This document shows, in pieces, positions 1 through 6,472 of a DNA stretch of 22,967 nucleotides. The stretch comes from DASUAO01 sp046484625 (GTDB lineage Bacteria; Actinomycetota; Acidimicrobiia; IMCC26256; PALSA-555). Position numbers and translations under genes: made by a program. The DNA is taken from positions 1 through 22,967 of the forward strand of contig JAWOIO010000227.1 of the NCBI GenBank assembly GCA_046484625.1. Direction: 5' to 3'. The notes beneath the pieces are model-generated. The model did not search any database. It was not told the DNA's origin and saw nothing but the letters and a program-made list of their open reading frames with translations. The first letter of the stretch is position 1; each line of letters starts with the position of its first letter.

Positions 1-1
1 G

Positions 2-121
2 GCCGCGCTCCAGGTGCGGGGCATGGCCGGCGACCACCAGGTCGACGGCGCCCGGCGGGCCCTCGGCCACGCCTACGGCGGCGGCGCCCAGTACTTCGCC
101 ATGTGGATCGTGAGCGCGTGA
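2..121 (+). CDS. Thiolase / acetyl-CoA acetyltransferase family, C-terminal fragment (cut by window start)
   Basis: Only the last 39 codons are present, ending at TGA 119-121; the frame is open to the window edge. The visible tail contains GMAGDHQVDGARRALGHAYGGGAQYFAMW in overlapping order. It fits the C-terminus of SCPx/lipid-transfer-type thiolases, where a glycine-rich turn followed by an aromatic closes the active site (family knowledge). The substrate cannot be judged from this piece. It lies just upstream of the secreted FixH-like protein on the same strand, 20 bases from that gene's preferred ATG. A second thiolase with its DUF35 partner lies at 5212-6868, so thiolases occur at least twice in this neighbourhood. 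Confidence 0.7.
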   Translation, partial: AALQVRGMAGDHQVDGARRALGHAYGGGAQYFAMWIVSA

Positions 122-141
122 CGCCAAGAGACCGCGGGGCG

Positions 142-714
142 ATGGGCCCGTCGTCGCGAACGTCCTCGTTCCGTTGGTTCGCGCTCGTCGCTGTTGCGTT
201 GACGGCGGTCCTCGCCGCGGCGGGTGCCGCCACCGCCCACGGCGACGAAGGGAAGATGCAGCTCGAAGCGACGGCCAGCGGCCCGCTGCAGGCGTTCGTG
301 CGGGCGACCGTGATCTACGAGAACGACTCCGAGGTCGCGCTCGGAGCCACGGTGACGGTCGAGGCATCGGGCCCCGACGGACAGTCGCTGCCCCCGACGC
401 CGCTCGTCGAGGCGGGCGACGGTCGGTACGAGGCGACGCTGACGTTCCCCGTTGCCGGCGCGTGGACGCTGCGGGCCACGGCGGCGGACCCGGCCGCGAC
501 CGGTGAGGTGGCGTTCACGGCCACCGAGACGGCTGCGCCCGTCACCACCACGACCGTCCCCGAGGTCGACGTCGGAGAGCCGCGCAGGGCGACCGCCCCG
601 GCCGACGACGACGAGGGCTCGAGCCTGGTCGTCCCGATCATCGTCGTCGTGGCGATCGGCCTCGGTGCCGCGATCGGCGCGTGGGTGTTCCAGCGCCGGC
701 GCCGCGCGACCTGA
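142..714 (+). CDS. Secreted, C-terminally anchored FixH/CopC-like beta-sandwich protein
   Basis: A 190-residue protein from ATG 142. A GTG at 103 in the same frame would overlap the thiolase end and add 13 polar residues ahead of the signal peptide, so ATG is preferred. Residues 1-34 form a signal peptide: basic start, a hydrophobic stretch rich in Ala, Val and Leu, and an Ala-Thr-Ala cleavage site before His-Gly-Asp-Glu-Gly. Residues about 38-133 look like a FixH/YtkA immunoglobulin-like fold, with alternating beta-strand patterns and a G-D-G-R-Y-E-A turn. A Thr/Pro/Asp-rich linker follows (ETAAPVTTTTVPEVD and onward), then a transmembrane helix near residues 163-183 and a QRRRRAT tail. It therefore probably sits outside the membrane with its tail inside. 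Its function is not known. If cleavage is as predicted, the mature protein starts with His, as in copper-binding CopC. Its stop is 3 bases from the convergent amidohydrolase stop. Confidence 0.72.
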   Translation: MGPSSRTSSFRWFALVAVALTAVLAAAGAATAHGDEGKMQLEATASGPLQAFVRATVIYENDSEVALGATVTVEASGPDGQSLPPTPLVEAGDGRYEATLTFPVAGAWTLRATAADPAATGEVAFTATETAAPVTTTTVPEVDVGEPRRATAPADDDEGSSLVVPIIVVVAIGLGAAIGAWVFQRRRRAT

Positions 715-717
715 GCG

Positions 718-1785
718 TCAGGCGAGCGAGAAGCCGAACACGTCGGCGGCGTTGCCGTTGACGATCTGGGCGAGCTCGTCGTCGGGGACCTCGGCGAACT
801 GCTCGGCGGCCGCGTCCATCGATGTGGGCCACGTGCCCTCGGGGTGCGGATAGTCGTTGCCCCACATGAGCGTCTCGAGCCCGGTGACGTGTCGGTTGTT
901 GATCGCGACCGGGTCGAGCATGAAGGTCGCGGACGCCTGACGTCTGATGAGCTCGCTCGGCTTGAGCGAGAGCTTCGGGCGGGCGTACGTGCTGTGGTCA
1001 TCGTAGATCGAGTCGGCTTGCGTCATGATCCAGCCGAGCCACGAGGCACCGGTCTCGACCGTGACGATCCGCAGCGAGGGGAAGCGGTCGAGCGCGCCGC
1101 CCGCGGCGAGGGCGAGCATCACTGTCGGGCCGTCGAGCTGGGCGCCGAGCAGGTAGTTGATGACGGCGCCGCCGGGGCCGCGCACGAGGCGGGGTTCGTA
1201 CCCGGTGCCCGAATGGAAGGTGAGCGGGAGCCCGAGCTCTTCGGCCACGGCCCAGAAGCGGTCGTACTCGCCCTCGTTGTAGGGCCGGGTCGGGACCCGC
1301 GCCGGGAGGAACAGGGCGCGGAAGCCTGCGCCGGCGAGACGGCGGGCCTCGTCGATCCCGGCGTCGATGTCGAGCATCGGGACGGCGCCGACCGCAAGCA
1401 GGCGGTCGTGCCCCGCGAACGCCTCGTGGGCCCAGTCGTTGTACGCGCGGCACAGCGCGAGCTGCAGGCCGGCGTCCTCCGAGGAGAAGCAGGACTGCAA
1501 TGCGAAGGTCGGGAAGATCACCTCGGCCGACACACCATCGCGCTCCTGGTCCCGGATGCGCTCGTCGGGGTCGGTGCCCCCCACGATCGCGGTCTCGAGC
1601 TCGTCGGCGGCCATCAGCTTGCGGGGGTCGAGCCCCTCGGCGACCAGCGTGCGCCACCCGTCCTTCGTGATGATCTGTGGCGCGCGGTCGCGGTACTCGG
1701 CGTCGACGCGCTCCGCGTACAGCTCGATGGGCTCGGTGACGTGCGAGTCGGCCGAGATGAAGGTGGCGTCCCGGTAGGTCTCCAT
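718..1785 (-). CDS. Amidohydrolase 2 family metal-dependent hydrolase (TIM barrel)
   Basis: A 355-residue protein of usual length for the PF04909-type amidohydrolase/decarboxylase group. Metal-site and active-site landmarks are visible: the N-terminal strand ISADSHVTEP with D13-x-H15, H191 in LTFHSGTGYE, E244 in VTVETGASW, and D311 in MWGNDYPHPEGTWP. The C-terminus NGNAADVFGF is typical of the family. Relatives hydrolyse C-N bonds or decarboxylate aromatic acids such as amino-carboxymuconate semialdehyde; the substrate here cannot be assigned. The start is ATG 1785, because a longer upstream reading has no family resemblance and runs through the inverted repeat at 1807-1859. No clear Shine-Dalgarno precedes it. 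It is divergent from the enoyl-CoA hydratase at 1969. Confidence 0.88.
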   Translation of the reverse strand: METYRDATFISADSHVTEPIELYAERVDAEYRDRAPQIITKDGWRTLVAEGLDPRKLMAADELETAIVGGTDPDERIRDQERDGVSAEVIFPTFALQSCFSSEDAGLQLALCRAYNDWAHEAFAGHDRLLAVGAVPMLDIDAGIDEARRLAGAGFRALFLPARVPTRPYNEGEYDRFWAVAEELGLPLTFHSGTGYEPRLVRGPGGAVINYLLGAQLDGPTVMLALAAGGALDRFPSLRIVTVETGASWLGWIMTQADSIYDDHSTYARPKLSLKPSELIRRQASATFMLDPVAINNRHVTGLETLMWGNDYPHPEGTWPTSMDAAAEQFAEVPDDELAQIVNGNAADVFGFSLA

Positions 1786-1806
1786 CGTGCGTGACCGTAC
1801 CCCCTC

Positions 1807-1859
1807 CGGCTTCTCGGCACGCTCAGCGTTGCCAGGCAACGACCAACGTGCCGAGAAGC
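1807..1859. repeat. 53-bp symmetric nested inverted repeat in a divergent intergenic region
   Basis: Outer arms GGCTTCTCGGCACG (1807-1820) and CGTGCCGAGAAGCC (1846-1859) are perfect reverse complements. Inner arms CGTTGCC (1826-1832) and GGCAACG (1834-1840) are also perfect complements around one A at 1833. The two dyads share one centre and are separated by 5 unmatched bases on each side (CTCAG, ACCAA). The arms extend imperfectly outward as CCCTCC/CGAAGG. It begins 22 bases upstream of the amidohydrolase start and lies 110 bases before the hydratase start. Because both genes read away from it, it is not a terminator for either. It may be a REP/BIME-like repeat or a large operator. Confidence 0.8.
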
Positions 1860-1954
1860 CCGAAGGGGCTCCCGATCCGCGACCTCGTGTGGTTCGACCG
1901 GGACCTCCCGTGACATCCTGCGCAGGTCCGATCAGTGCCGAGGGGAGCCCAACG

Positions 1955-1972
1955 ATGCGTGGTCCGGCATGA
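1955..1972 (+). other. Candidate 5-codon leader ORF coupled to the enoyl-CoA hydratase start
   Basis: ATG 1955 opens the frame M-R-G-P-A-stop. Its TGA at 1970-1972 overlaps the hydratase ATG at 1969-1971 as ATGA. The only good Shine-Dalgarno here, AGGGGAG at 1941-1947, is 7 bases from ATG 1955 but 21 bases from ATG 1969. This suggests that ribosomes load on the mini-ORF and reinitiate at the hydratase start. Whether it is translated is inference. Confidence 0.4.
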
Positions 1973-2748
1973 GTGGTTCGGTCGACCTCGAGCTCGACGG
2001 TCGCATCGCGACCATCACCAACAACAGCCCGGAGAACCGCAACGCGTTCACCGACGAGATGGACCTCCAGCTGTTCGACATCCTCGGTGAGCTGAAGGCC
2101 AACCCCGACATTCGGGCCGTCATCTGGCGCGGCGAAGGCAAGGCCTGGTCCTCGGGTCGGGACGTGTCGTCGATCGGGAACAACACGAGCGACCTCACGC
2201 ATCACGAGCTGATGACACGTGGCCACCGAGGCATCCAGCAGCTCTGGGAGCTCGAGGCCCCGGTGATCGTGCCGATCCAGGGGTGGGCCATCGGCGGGTC
2301 GTTCCAGCGAGCGCTCCTCTGCGACATCCGCATCGCGGCGGAGGGGGCGCGCTTCATGCTCCCGGAGGTCGGCTACGGGGTGATCCCCGACACCGGGGGG
2401 ATGGGGGTCCTCTACCAGATGTGCGGACCCGGGCTCGTGAGCGATCTCGTGCTGACCGGTCGTCCGCTCAGCGCGGAGGAGGCGCTCGGTCACGGCATCG
2501 TCTCGCGCGTCGTGGCTCCGGAGGAGCTGGACACAACGGCCCGTGAGATCGCCGAGAAGGTCGCCGCGGCCCCGATGGTCGCGGTGAAGCTGGCGAGGCG
2601 AGTCATCCGGCACCTCTCGCAGCCGGGCATCCGGGCGTCGATGGACGACGAGCTCATCTACCAGACGTTCCTCAACCGCAGCGACGACTTCGCCGAGTTC
2701 AAGGCCGCGCGGGCCGAGGACCGTCCACCGAGCTACCGGGGGAGCTGA
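1969..2748 (+). CDS. Enoyl-CoA hydratase/isomerase (crotonase) family protein
   Basis: A 259-residue crotonase-fold protein of standard length. Family motifs are present: the first oxyanion-hole region WSSGRDVSSIG (about 61-71), the second as WAIGGSFQRALLCDIRIAAE (105-124), then ARFMLPEVGYGVIPDTGG. By my hand alignment to rat mitochondrial hydratase, the Glu equivalent to Glu164 is kept (LPEVGYG), but the position of Glu144 is Gln (in SFQRALLCD). It may therefore be an isomerase or a hydratase with altered chemistry. The family hydrates or isomerises enoyl-CoA thioesters. The SDR gene starts 2 bases after its stop, so the two are almost certainly co-transcribed and translationally coupled. 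The start is ATG 1969, which overlaps a 5-codon leader ORF. Confidence 0.9.
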   Translation: MSGSVDLELDGRIATITNNSPENRNAFTDEMDLQLFDILGELKANPDIRAVIWRGEGKAWSSGRDVSSIGNNTSDLTHHELMTRGHRGIQQLWELEAPVIVPIQGWAIGGSFQRALLCDIRIAAEGARFMLPEVGYGVIPDTGGMGVLYQMCGPGLVSDLVLTGRPLSAEEALGHGIVSRVVAPEELDTTAREIAEKVAAAPMVAVKLARRVIRHLSQPGIRASMDDELIYQTFLNRSDDFAEFKAARAEDRPPSYRGS

Positions 2749-2750
2749 CG

Positions 2751-3656
2751 ATGGCCGACGCAGACGGGCAACGAGGGCTTCCCCACCCGCCGGCTGTCGG
2801 CGCGACCGCGCTGGTCCCGGGGACGTTCGACGGCTCGACGGTGTTCGTCACCGGGGCCGGCACCGGGCTCGGCAAGGCGATCGCGTCCGAGTTCGCCCGC
2901 CTTGGAGCGAACATCGTGATCGCATCCCGCAAACCCGAGCATCGCGAGGCCGGCGCTTCGGCGATGCGAGAGATCGGCGCCGAGGTACTCACCGTCGAGT
3001 GCGACATCCGCGAGCCCGATTCGATCGCGGCCGCATTCGATGCCGCCACCGCGCGCTTCGCGTTGCCGGAAGTGCTCGTGAACAACGCCGCCGCGAACTT
3101 CCCGGTCCCGGCCGAGGACATGTCGCCGAACGCGTGGCGGACCGTCGTCGACATCACCCTCAACGGCACGTTCTTCTGCGCGCGCGAGTTCGGCCGTCGG
3201 CATCTCGAAGCCGGCACCCCGGGCTCGATCATCAACGTGGGCGCGAGCTACGCGTGGACCGGCGGACCCGGCTTCGTGCACTCCGCCGCCGCGAAGGCCG
3301 GGGTGAAGAACCTCACCGAGAGCCTCGCGGTGGAGTGGGGCCCGTACGGCATCCAGGTGAACGGTCTGGTCCCGGGGCTCTTCCCCCACGAGGACATGAC
3401 CGCCGACATCCAGTCGAACCTGGAGCGCACCCACGACAAGGACGCCTGCCAGCCGGCGTTGCGAGTGGGCGAGCGCCAGGAGCTCGGGTGGGCCGCGACG
3501 TTTCTCGCGTCGCCGTACGGACGGTTCATCTCGGGCCACACGCTCGTGGTCGACGGCGCCAACTGGCAGCGCCGCTCCATGACGAACCCGCCGGTCGTGT
3601 CGATCCGCGACCAGATGGGCAAGGGCCCGTTCGATCCCGATCCGCCGCGCGGCTAG
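2751..3656 (+). CDS. 2,4-dienoyl-CoA reductase-type short-chain dehydrogenase (SDR)
   Basis: A 301-residue SDR. The cofactor loop TGAGTGLG is at 34-41 and NNAA at 111-114. The classical YxxxK motif is absent: the residue four before Lys182 is Ser (FVHSAAAKAGV). A Tyr lies at 167 in the segment SYAWTGGPGF. This arrangement matches mitochondrial 2,4-dienoyl-CoA reductase, which uses a Tyr in TIYAETGSGF plus the Lys of SASAKAGV. The segments AEDMSPNAWRTVVDITLNGT and ESLAVEWGPYGIQVN also resemble DECR closely. NADPH-dependent reduction of dienoyl-CoA, which lets unsaturated acyl chains enter beta-oxidation, is thus the best guess. It follows the hydratase by 2 bases. Its TAG stop shares a CTAG palindrome with the convergent transporter stop. 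Confidence 0.88.
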   Translation: MADADGQRGLPHPPAVGATALVPGTFDGSTVFVTGAGTGLGKAIASEFARLGANIVIASRKPEHREAGASAMREIGAEVLTVECDIREPDSIAAAFDAATARFALPEVLVNNAAANFPVPAEDMSPNAWRTVVDITLNGTFFCAREFGRRHLEAGTPGSIINVGASYAWTGGPGFVHSAAAKAGVKNLTESLAVEWGPYGIQVNGLVPGLFPHEDMTADIQSNLERTHDKDACQPALRVGERQELGWAATFLASPYGRFISGHTLVVDGANWQRRSMTNPPVVSIRDQMGKGPFDPDPPRG

Positions 3657-4264
3657 GCCGGTCGGGCCGACCCGGCCCGGGGCCAGCCGGTCACCGCCTC
3701 GCGCAGCGCGAGGGCGCCCACGAGCGCGGCCGCGATCGGGTCCGCCCACCACCAGCCGAACGCGGTGTTCAGGGCGAGGGCGACGAGGATGCCGGTCGCG
3801 AGCAAGCCGTCGAGGAACGTGACCGAGGCCTCCGACAGGAGCGGAGAGGAGTCGATCGCCGTGCCGACCCGGTGCTTCCATCGCGCCAGGGTGAACATCA
3901 CGACCGCGGTCGCGCCGAGGTACGCGATCCCCGCGATCGAGGAGTCGGCCTCGGTGCCCGTGACCAGCCCTCGAACGCTCCCGGCGAACAGCGAGACCGA
4001 CAGCACGCCGAACGCGATCGCGACGAGGCGCAGCGCGCGGGTCGTGCGGGCCTCCGACGGTGTCGACCCGAACGCCCCGAGGTGCCACACGACCACGAGG
4101 GATGCGAACACCTCGATCAGCGAGTCCAGCCCAAAGGCGACGAGCGCCAGCGAGCGCGCCGTGACGCCGAGCCCGATCGTCACGAACACCTCGACGGCGT
4201 TCCACGCGATCGTCGCGAACTGGAGCCGCCGTGCTCGACGGTGCAGCTGCGCGGGCCCGGTCAC
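3653..4264 (-). CDS. Small cation-diffusion-facilitator-like membrane transporter
   Basis: A 203-residue integral membrane protein with about six helices and no cytoplasmic C-terminal domain, much shorter than the usual 300-residue CDF. The polar metal-site pattern is visible: GLDSLIE (D47, E51) in helix 2, FLDGLLATG (D152) in helix 5, and WWWADPIAAALVGALAL (D175) in the last helix. These resemble the CDF signature for proton-driven divalent cation export, but Asp/Glu replace the zinc-type His, so the metal is uncertain. The start is GTG 4264 (V-T-G-P-A-Q-L); it is chosen because upstream sequence is not protein-like, and its ribosome site is weak. It is the last gene of the minus-strand run 6868 to 3653, 85 bases after the methyltransferase. 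It differs clearly from the zinc-type CDF at 16789. Confidence 0.8.
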   Translation of the reverse strand: MTGPAQLHRRARRLQFATIAWNAVEVFVTIGLGVTARSLALVAFGLDSLIEVFASLVVVWHLGAFGSTPSEARTTRALRLVAIAFGVLSVSLFAGSVRGLVTGTEADSSIAGIAYLGATAVVMFTLARWKHRVGTAIDSSPLLSEASVTFLDGLLATGILVALALNTAFGWWWADPIAAALVGALALREAVTGWPRAGSARPA

Positions 4265-4349
4265 GGTCCGAGCACCGTACCTGCAAGGCCTCGGAGGGCG
4301 ATCCTGCTTCTGTCGCTGGCCTCGGGGACGGTCGTGGACACCACCGCGG

Positions 4350-5192
4350 TCAGCGCCGGGCGGTGACCAGCCAGACGCCGGCGCCGAGCAGGATGCCCTC
4401 GGGTGTCTCGTACGCGACGAGCGCCTCGCGCACCGCGTCGAGCGCCCGCTCGGCCACGTCGGGAGCGGCGTCGGCCAACAGGGCCTTTGCCATGCCGGTG
4501 CCCCGGAGGAACTCCACCGCCTCGTCGGCTGTGCCGTGGCCTCCGAGCAGGAGTGGGTCGTCGACCGGTGTGAGCTCGACCGACGTGAGTCCGGCGGCGG
4601 TGAGGATCTCCCGCACCCGATCGGGGTCGCCGAAGGCGAACGGGCCCGGCGCCCCCGGCTCGCCCGGGTCGGGGAGCGGGGCATGCGCGGCCACGGCGGC
4701 TCCCGGCACGAGCATCCACTCGTTCGCGAGGAGCTCCTTCCAGCAGGCGAAGGCCACCTGCCCGCCGGGACGGAGCGCTCCGGCGAGGTTGGTGAACGCG
4801 GCGACGGGGTCGTCGAAGAACATGACCCCGAACCGGCTGATGATCGCGTCGCGTGACGCATCCGCGAGGGGCGCGGTCTGCGCGTCCAGCTGCTCGAAGG
4901 TGATGTTGGTGAGTCCTGCCTCCTGTGCGCGGGTGCGCGCATGCTCGAGCATCGGACCGGAGAGGTCGACTCCCAGCACGTCGCCGGCCGTCGCCACGCG
5001 TGCCGCCCCGATCGTCGTCGCGCCGGTCCCGCACCCGACGTCGAGCAATCGGTCGTCGCTCGCGAGGCCGGCGGCACCGAGGATGTGCTCGACGTACCCC
5101 CCGAGCATCACGTCGTAGCGCTCGGCGTTGACGACCCAGTGCCGGGACTCCTCCGAGTTCCAGTGCTCGGCCTGGTCGACGTTCGACGTCAT
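4350..5192 (-). CDS. Class I SAM-dependent methyltransferase (UbiE-like)
   Basis: A 280-residue protein. The SAM-binding motif I is LLDVGCGTGATT (D51 to G57), followed by the acidic strand end VLGVDLSGPMLEHA. The motif II/III regions include ISRFGVMFFDDPVAAFTNL and ALRPGGQVAFACW, as in the Methyltransf_11/25 families. The N-terminus with HWNSEESRHWV and ERYDVML is typical of an actinobacterial subgroup with unknown small-molecule acceptors. The start is ATG 5192, because the upstream extension is not conserved-looking. It lies 19 bases after the thiolase stop on the same strand, suggesting one operon with DUF35 and thiolase. The acceptor cannot be predicted. Confidence 0.87.
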   Translation of the reverse strand: MTSNVDQAEHWNSEESRHWVVNAERYDVMLGGYVEHILGAAGLASDDRLLDVGCGTGATTIGAARVATAGDVLGVDLSGPMLEHARTRAQEAGLTNITFEQLDAQTAPLADASRDAIISRFGVMFFDDPVAAFTNLAGALRPGGQVAFACWKELLANEWMLVPGAAVAAHAPLPDPGEPGAPGPFAFGDPDRVREILTAAGLTSVELTPVDDPLLLGGHGTADEAVEFLRGTGMAKALLADAAPDVAERALDAVREALVAYETPEGILLGAGVWLVTARR

Positions 5193-5211
5193 TCCCGGGC
5201 CGCGGCGGTGC

Positions 5212-6414
5212 TCAGGCGGCCTTCTCCAGGATGTGCACCCCACACGCCGAGCCCAGCCCGATCACGTGCGCGAGCCCGACCTTGGCGCCCTCGATCTGGC
5301 GGTCGCCGGCCTCGCCCCGGACGTGGGTCGCGACCTCCCAGATGTTGGCGATGCCGGTGGCGGCGATCGGGTGGCCCTTGGACTCGAGACCACCGGACAC
5401 GTTCACCGGCATCTTCCCGTCTCGACGGGGAGCACCCGACTCGAAGAAGTCGACCGCGCCACCCTCCTCGCAGAGCATGAGGTTGTCGTAGTGCACGAGC
5501 TCCGCGGTGGCGAAGCAGTCGTGCAGCTCGACGAGGTCGAGGTCCTCGGGACCGATCCCGGCCTGCTCGTAGGCCTGCGTGGCCGCGATGCGGGTGAGCG
5601 TGTTCACGTCGGGGAGGACCTGGCAGGACTCCTGCCACGGGTCCGACGTGAGGATCGAGGCCGAGACCTTGACGGCACGGCGGCGCTGGTCCGGGTCGAG
5701 CGTCGCCAGCTTCGCGTCGCTCACCACCACGGCCGCCGCGGCGCCGTCGCAGTTGGCCGAGCACATCGGTCGCGTGTTCGGGTAGGCGATCATGACGTCG
5801 TTCATGATCTCGTCGAGCGTGAACTGCTTCTGGTAGGCCGCGAGCGGGTTCAGCGTCGAGTGCGCGTGGTTCTTCTCGGAGATCCGCGCGAACAGCTCGA
5901 AGCTGGTGCCGCCGTACTTGTGGCCGTACTCCATGCCCACCTGGGCGAACACGCCCGGCATGATCTCGGTGCCGATCCGGCCATCGACGGCCGCGACCGC
6001 GCCGTAGCGCCCGCGTGGCTCCCACGTCGACGAGTCGGCGGCACGCGAGCCGCCCGTGAGCAGCCCGGCGCCGGACAGCTTCTCGACCCCGACCGCGAGG
6101 CCCATGTCGCACTCGCCGGCCTTCACCGCCATGATCGCGGTGCGCAGTGCCGTGGCCCCGGTCGCGCACGCGTTGGCGACGTTGAAGACGGGGATCCCGG
6201 TCTGGCCGATCTGCTTCTGGAGCTGCTGGCCGATGCCGGCGCTCGCGGCCATCAGGTTGCCCGCGGCGAGGACGCCCATGTCCTTCATCGTCACGCCGCC
6301 GTCGGCGAGCGCGCCCATCGCGGCTTCGGCCGCGAGGTCGACGGTGTCGAGGTCCGGGTACTTGCCGAACTTCGTCATGTGGATGCCGAGGATCCAGATG
6401 TCGTCCGATGCCAT
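5212..6414 (-). CDS. SCPx/lipid-transfer-type thiolase (acetyl-CoA acetyltransferase family)
   Basis: A 400-residue thiolase-fold protein. The nucleophile Cys is C83 in NVANACATGATALR. The HDCFATAEL segment (H298, D299, C300) and SKGHPIAATG (H348) match SCP-x thiolases, as does the tail with RGEAGDRQIEGAKVGLAHV. The C-terminal loop reads GLGSACGV, with Cys391, instead of the GGG loop of biosynthetic thiolases. Members cleave 3-ketoacyl-CoA. Some partner with a DUF35 subunit and act instead as retro-aldolases in steroid side-chain breakdown (the mycobacterial Ltp2 type). The DUF35 gene lies immediately upstream, so either role is possible. The start is ATG 6414 with a GAGG site 8 bases upstream. 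A six-copy tetranucleotide repeat sits in the spacer before it. Confidence 0.9.
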   Translation of the reverse strand: MASDDIWILGIHMTKFGKYPDLDTVDLAAEAAMGALADGGVTMKDMGVLAAGNLMAASAGIGQQLQKQIGQTGIPVFNVANACATGATALRTAIMAVKAGECDMGLAVGVEKLSGAGLLTGGSRAADSSTWEPRGRYGAVAAVDGRIGTEIMPGVFAQVGMEYGHKYGGTSFELFARISEKNHAHSTLNPLAAYQKQFTLDEIMNDVMIAYPNTRPMCSANCDGAAAAVVVSDAKLATLDPDQRRRAVKVSASILTSDPWQESCQVLPDVNTLTRIAATQAYEQAGIGPEDLDLVELHDCFATAELVHYDNLMLCEEGGAVDFFESGAPRRDGKMPVNVSGGLESKGHPIAATGIANIWEVATHVRGEAGDRQIEGAKVGLAHVIGLGSACGVHILEKAA

Positions 6415-6440
6415 GGTGCGTCCTCTTCTCTGCGGGTGCT

Positions 6441-6464
6441 TCGGTCGGTCGGTCGGTCGGTCGG
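6441..6464. repeat. TCGG x6 tetranucleotide microsatellite
   Basis: Six perfect tandem TCGG units (CCGA on the transcribed strand) lie between the DUF35 stop at 6473 and the thiolase start at 6414. They end 26 bases upstream of the thiolase ATG, just beyond its ribosome-binding site. Copy-number change would alter the intercistronic spacer, not a reading frame. Confidence 0.9.
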
Positions 6465-6472
6465 GGAAGGCG

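Noticed and set aside
103..141. GTG 103 as the start of the FixH-like protein.
   Set aside because: It overlaps the thiolase end and adds a charged stretch before a normal signal peptide; ATG 142 gives a standard secretory N-terminus.
1801..1865. Rho-independent terminator.
   Set aside because: Neighbouring genes both start, not end, beside the hairpin and there is no T-tract.
2733..4286. Long minus-strand frame opposite the SDR and overlapping the transporter.
   Set aside because: Arg-rich low-complexity translation; the SDR and transporter motifs account for this region.
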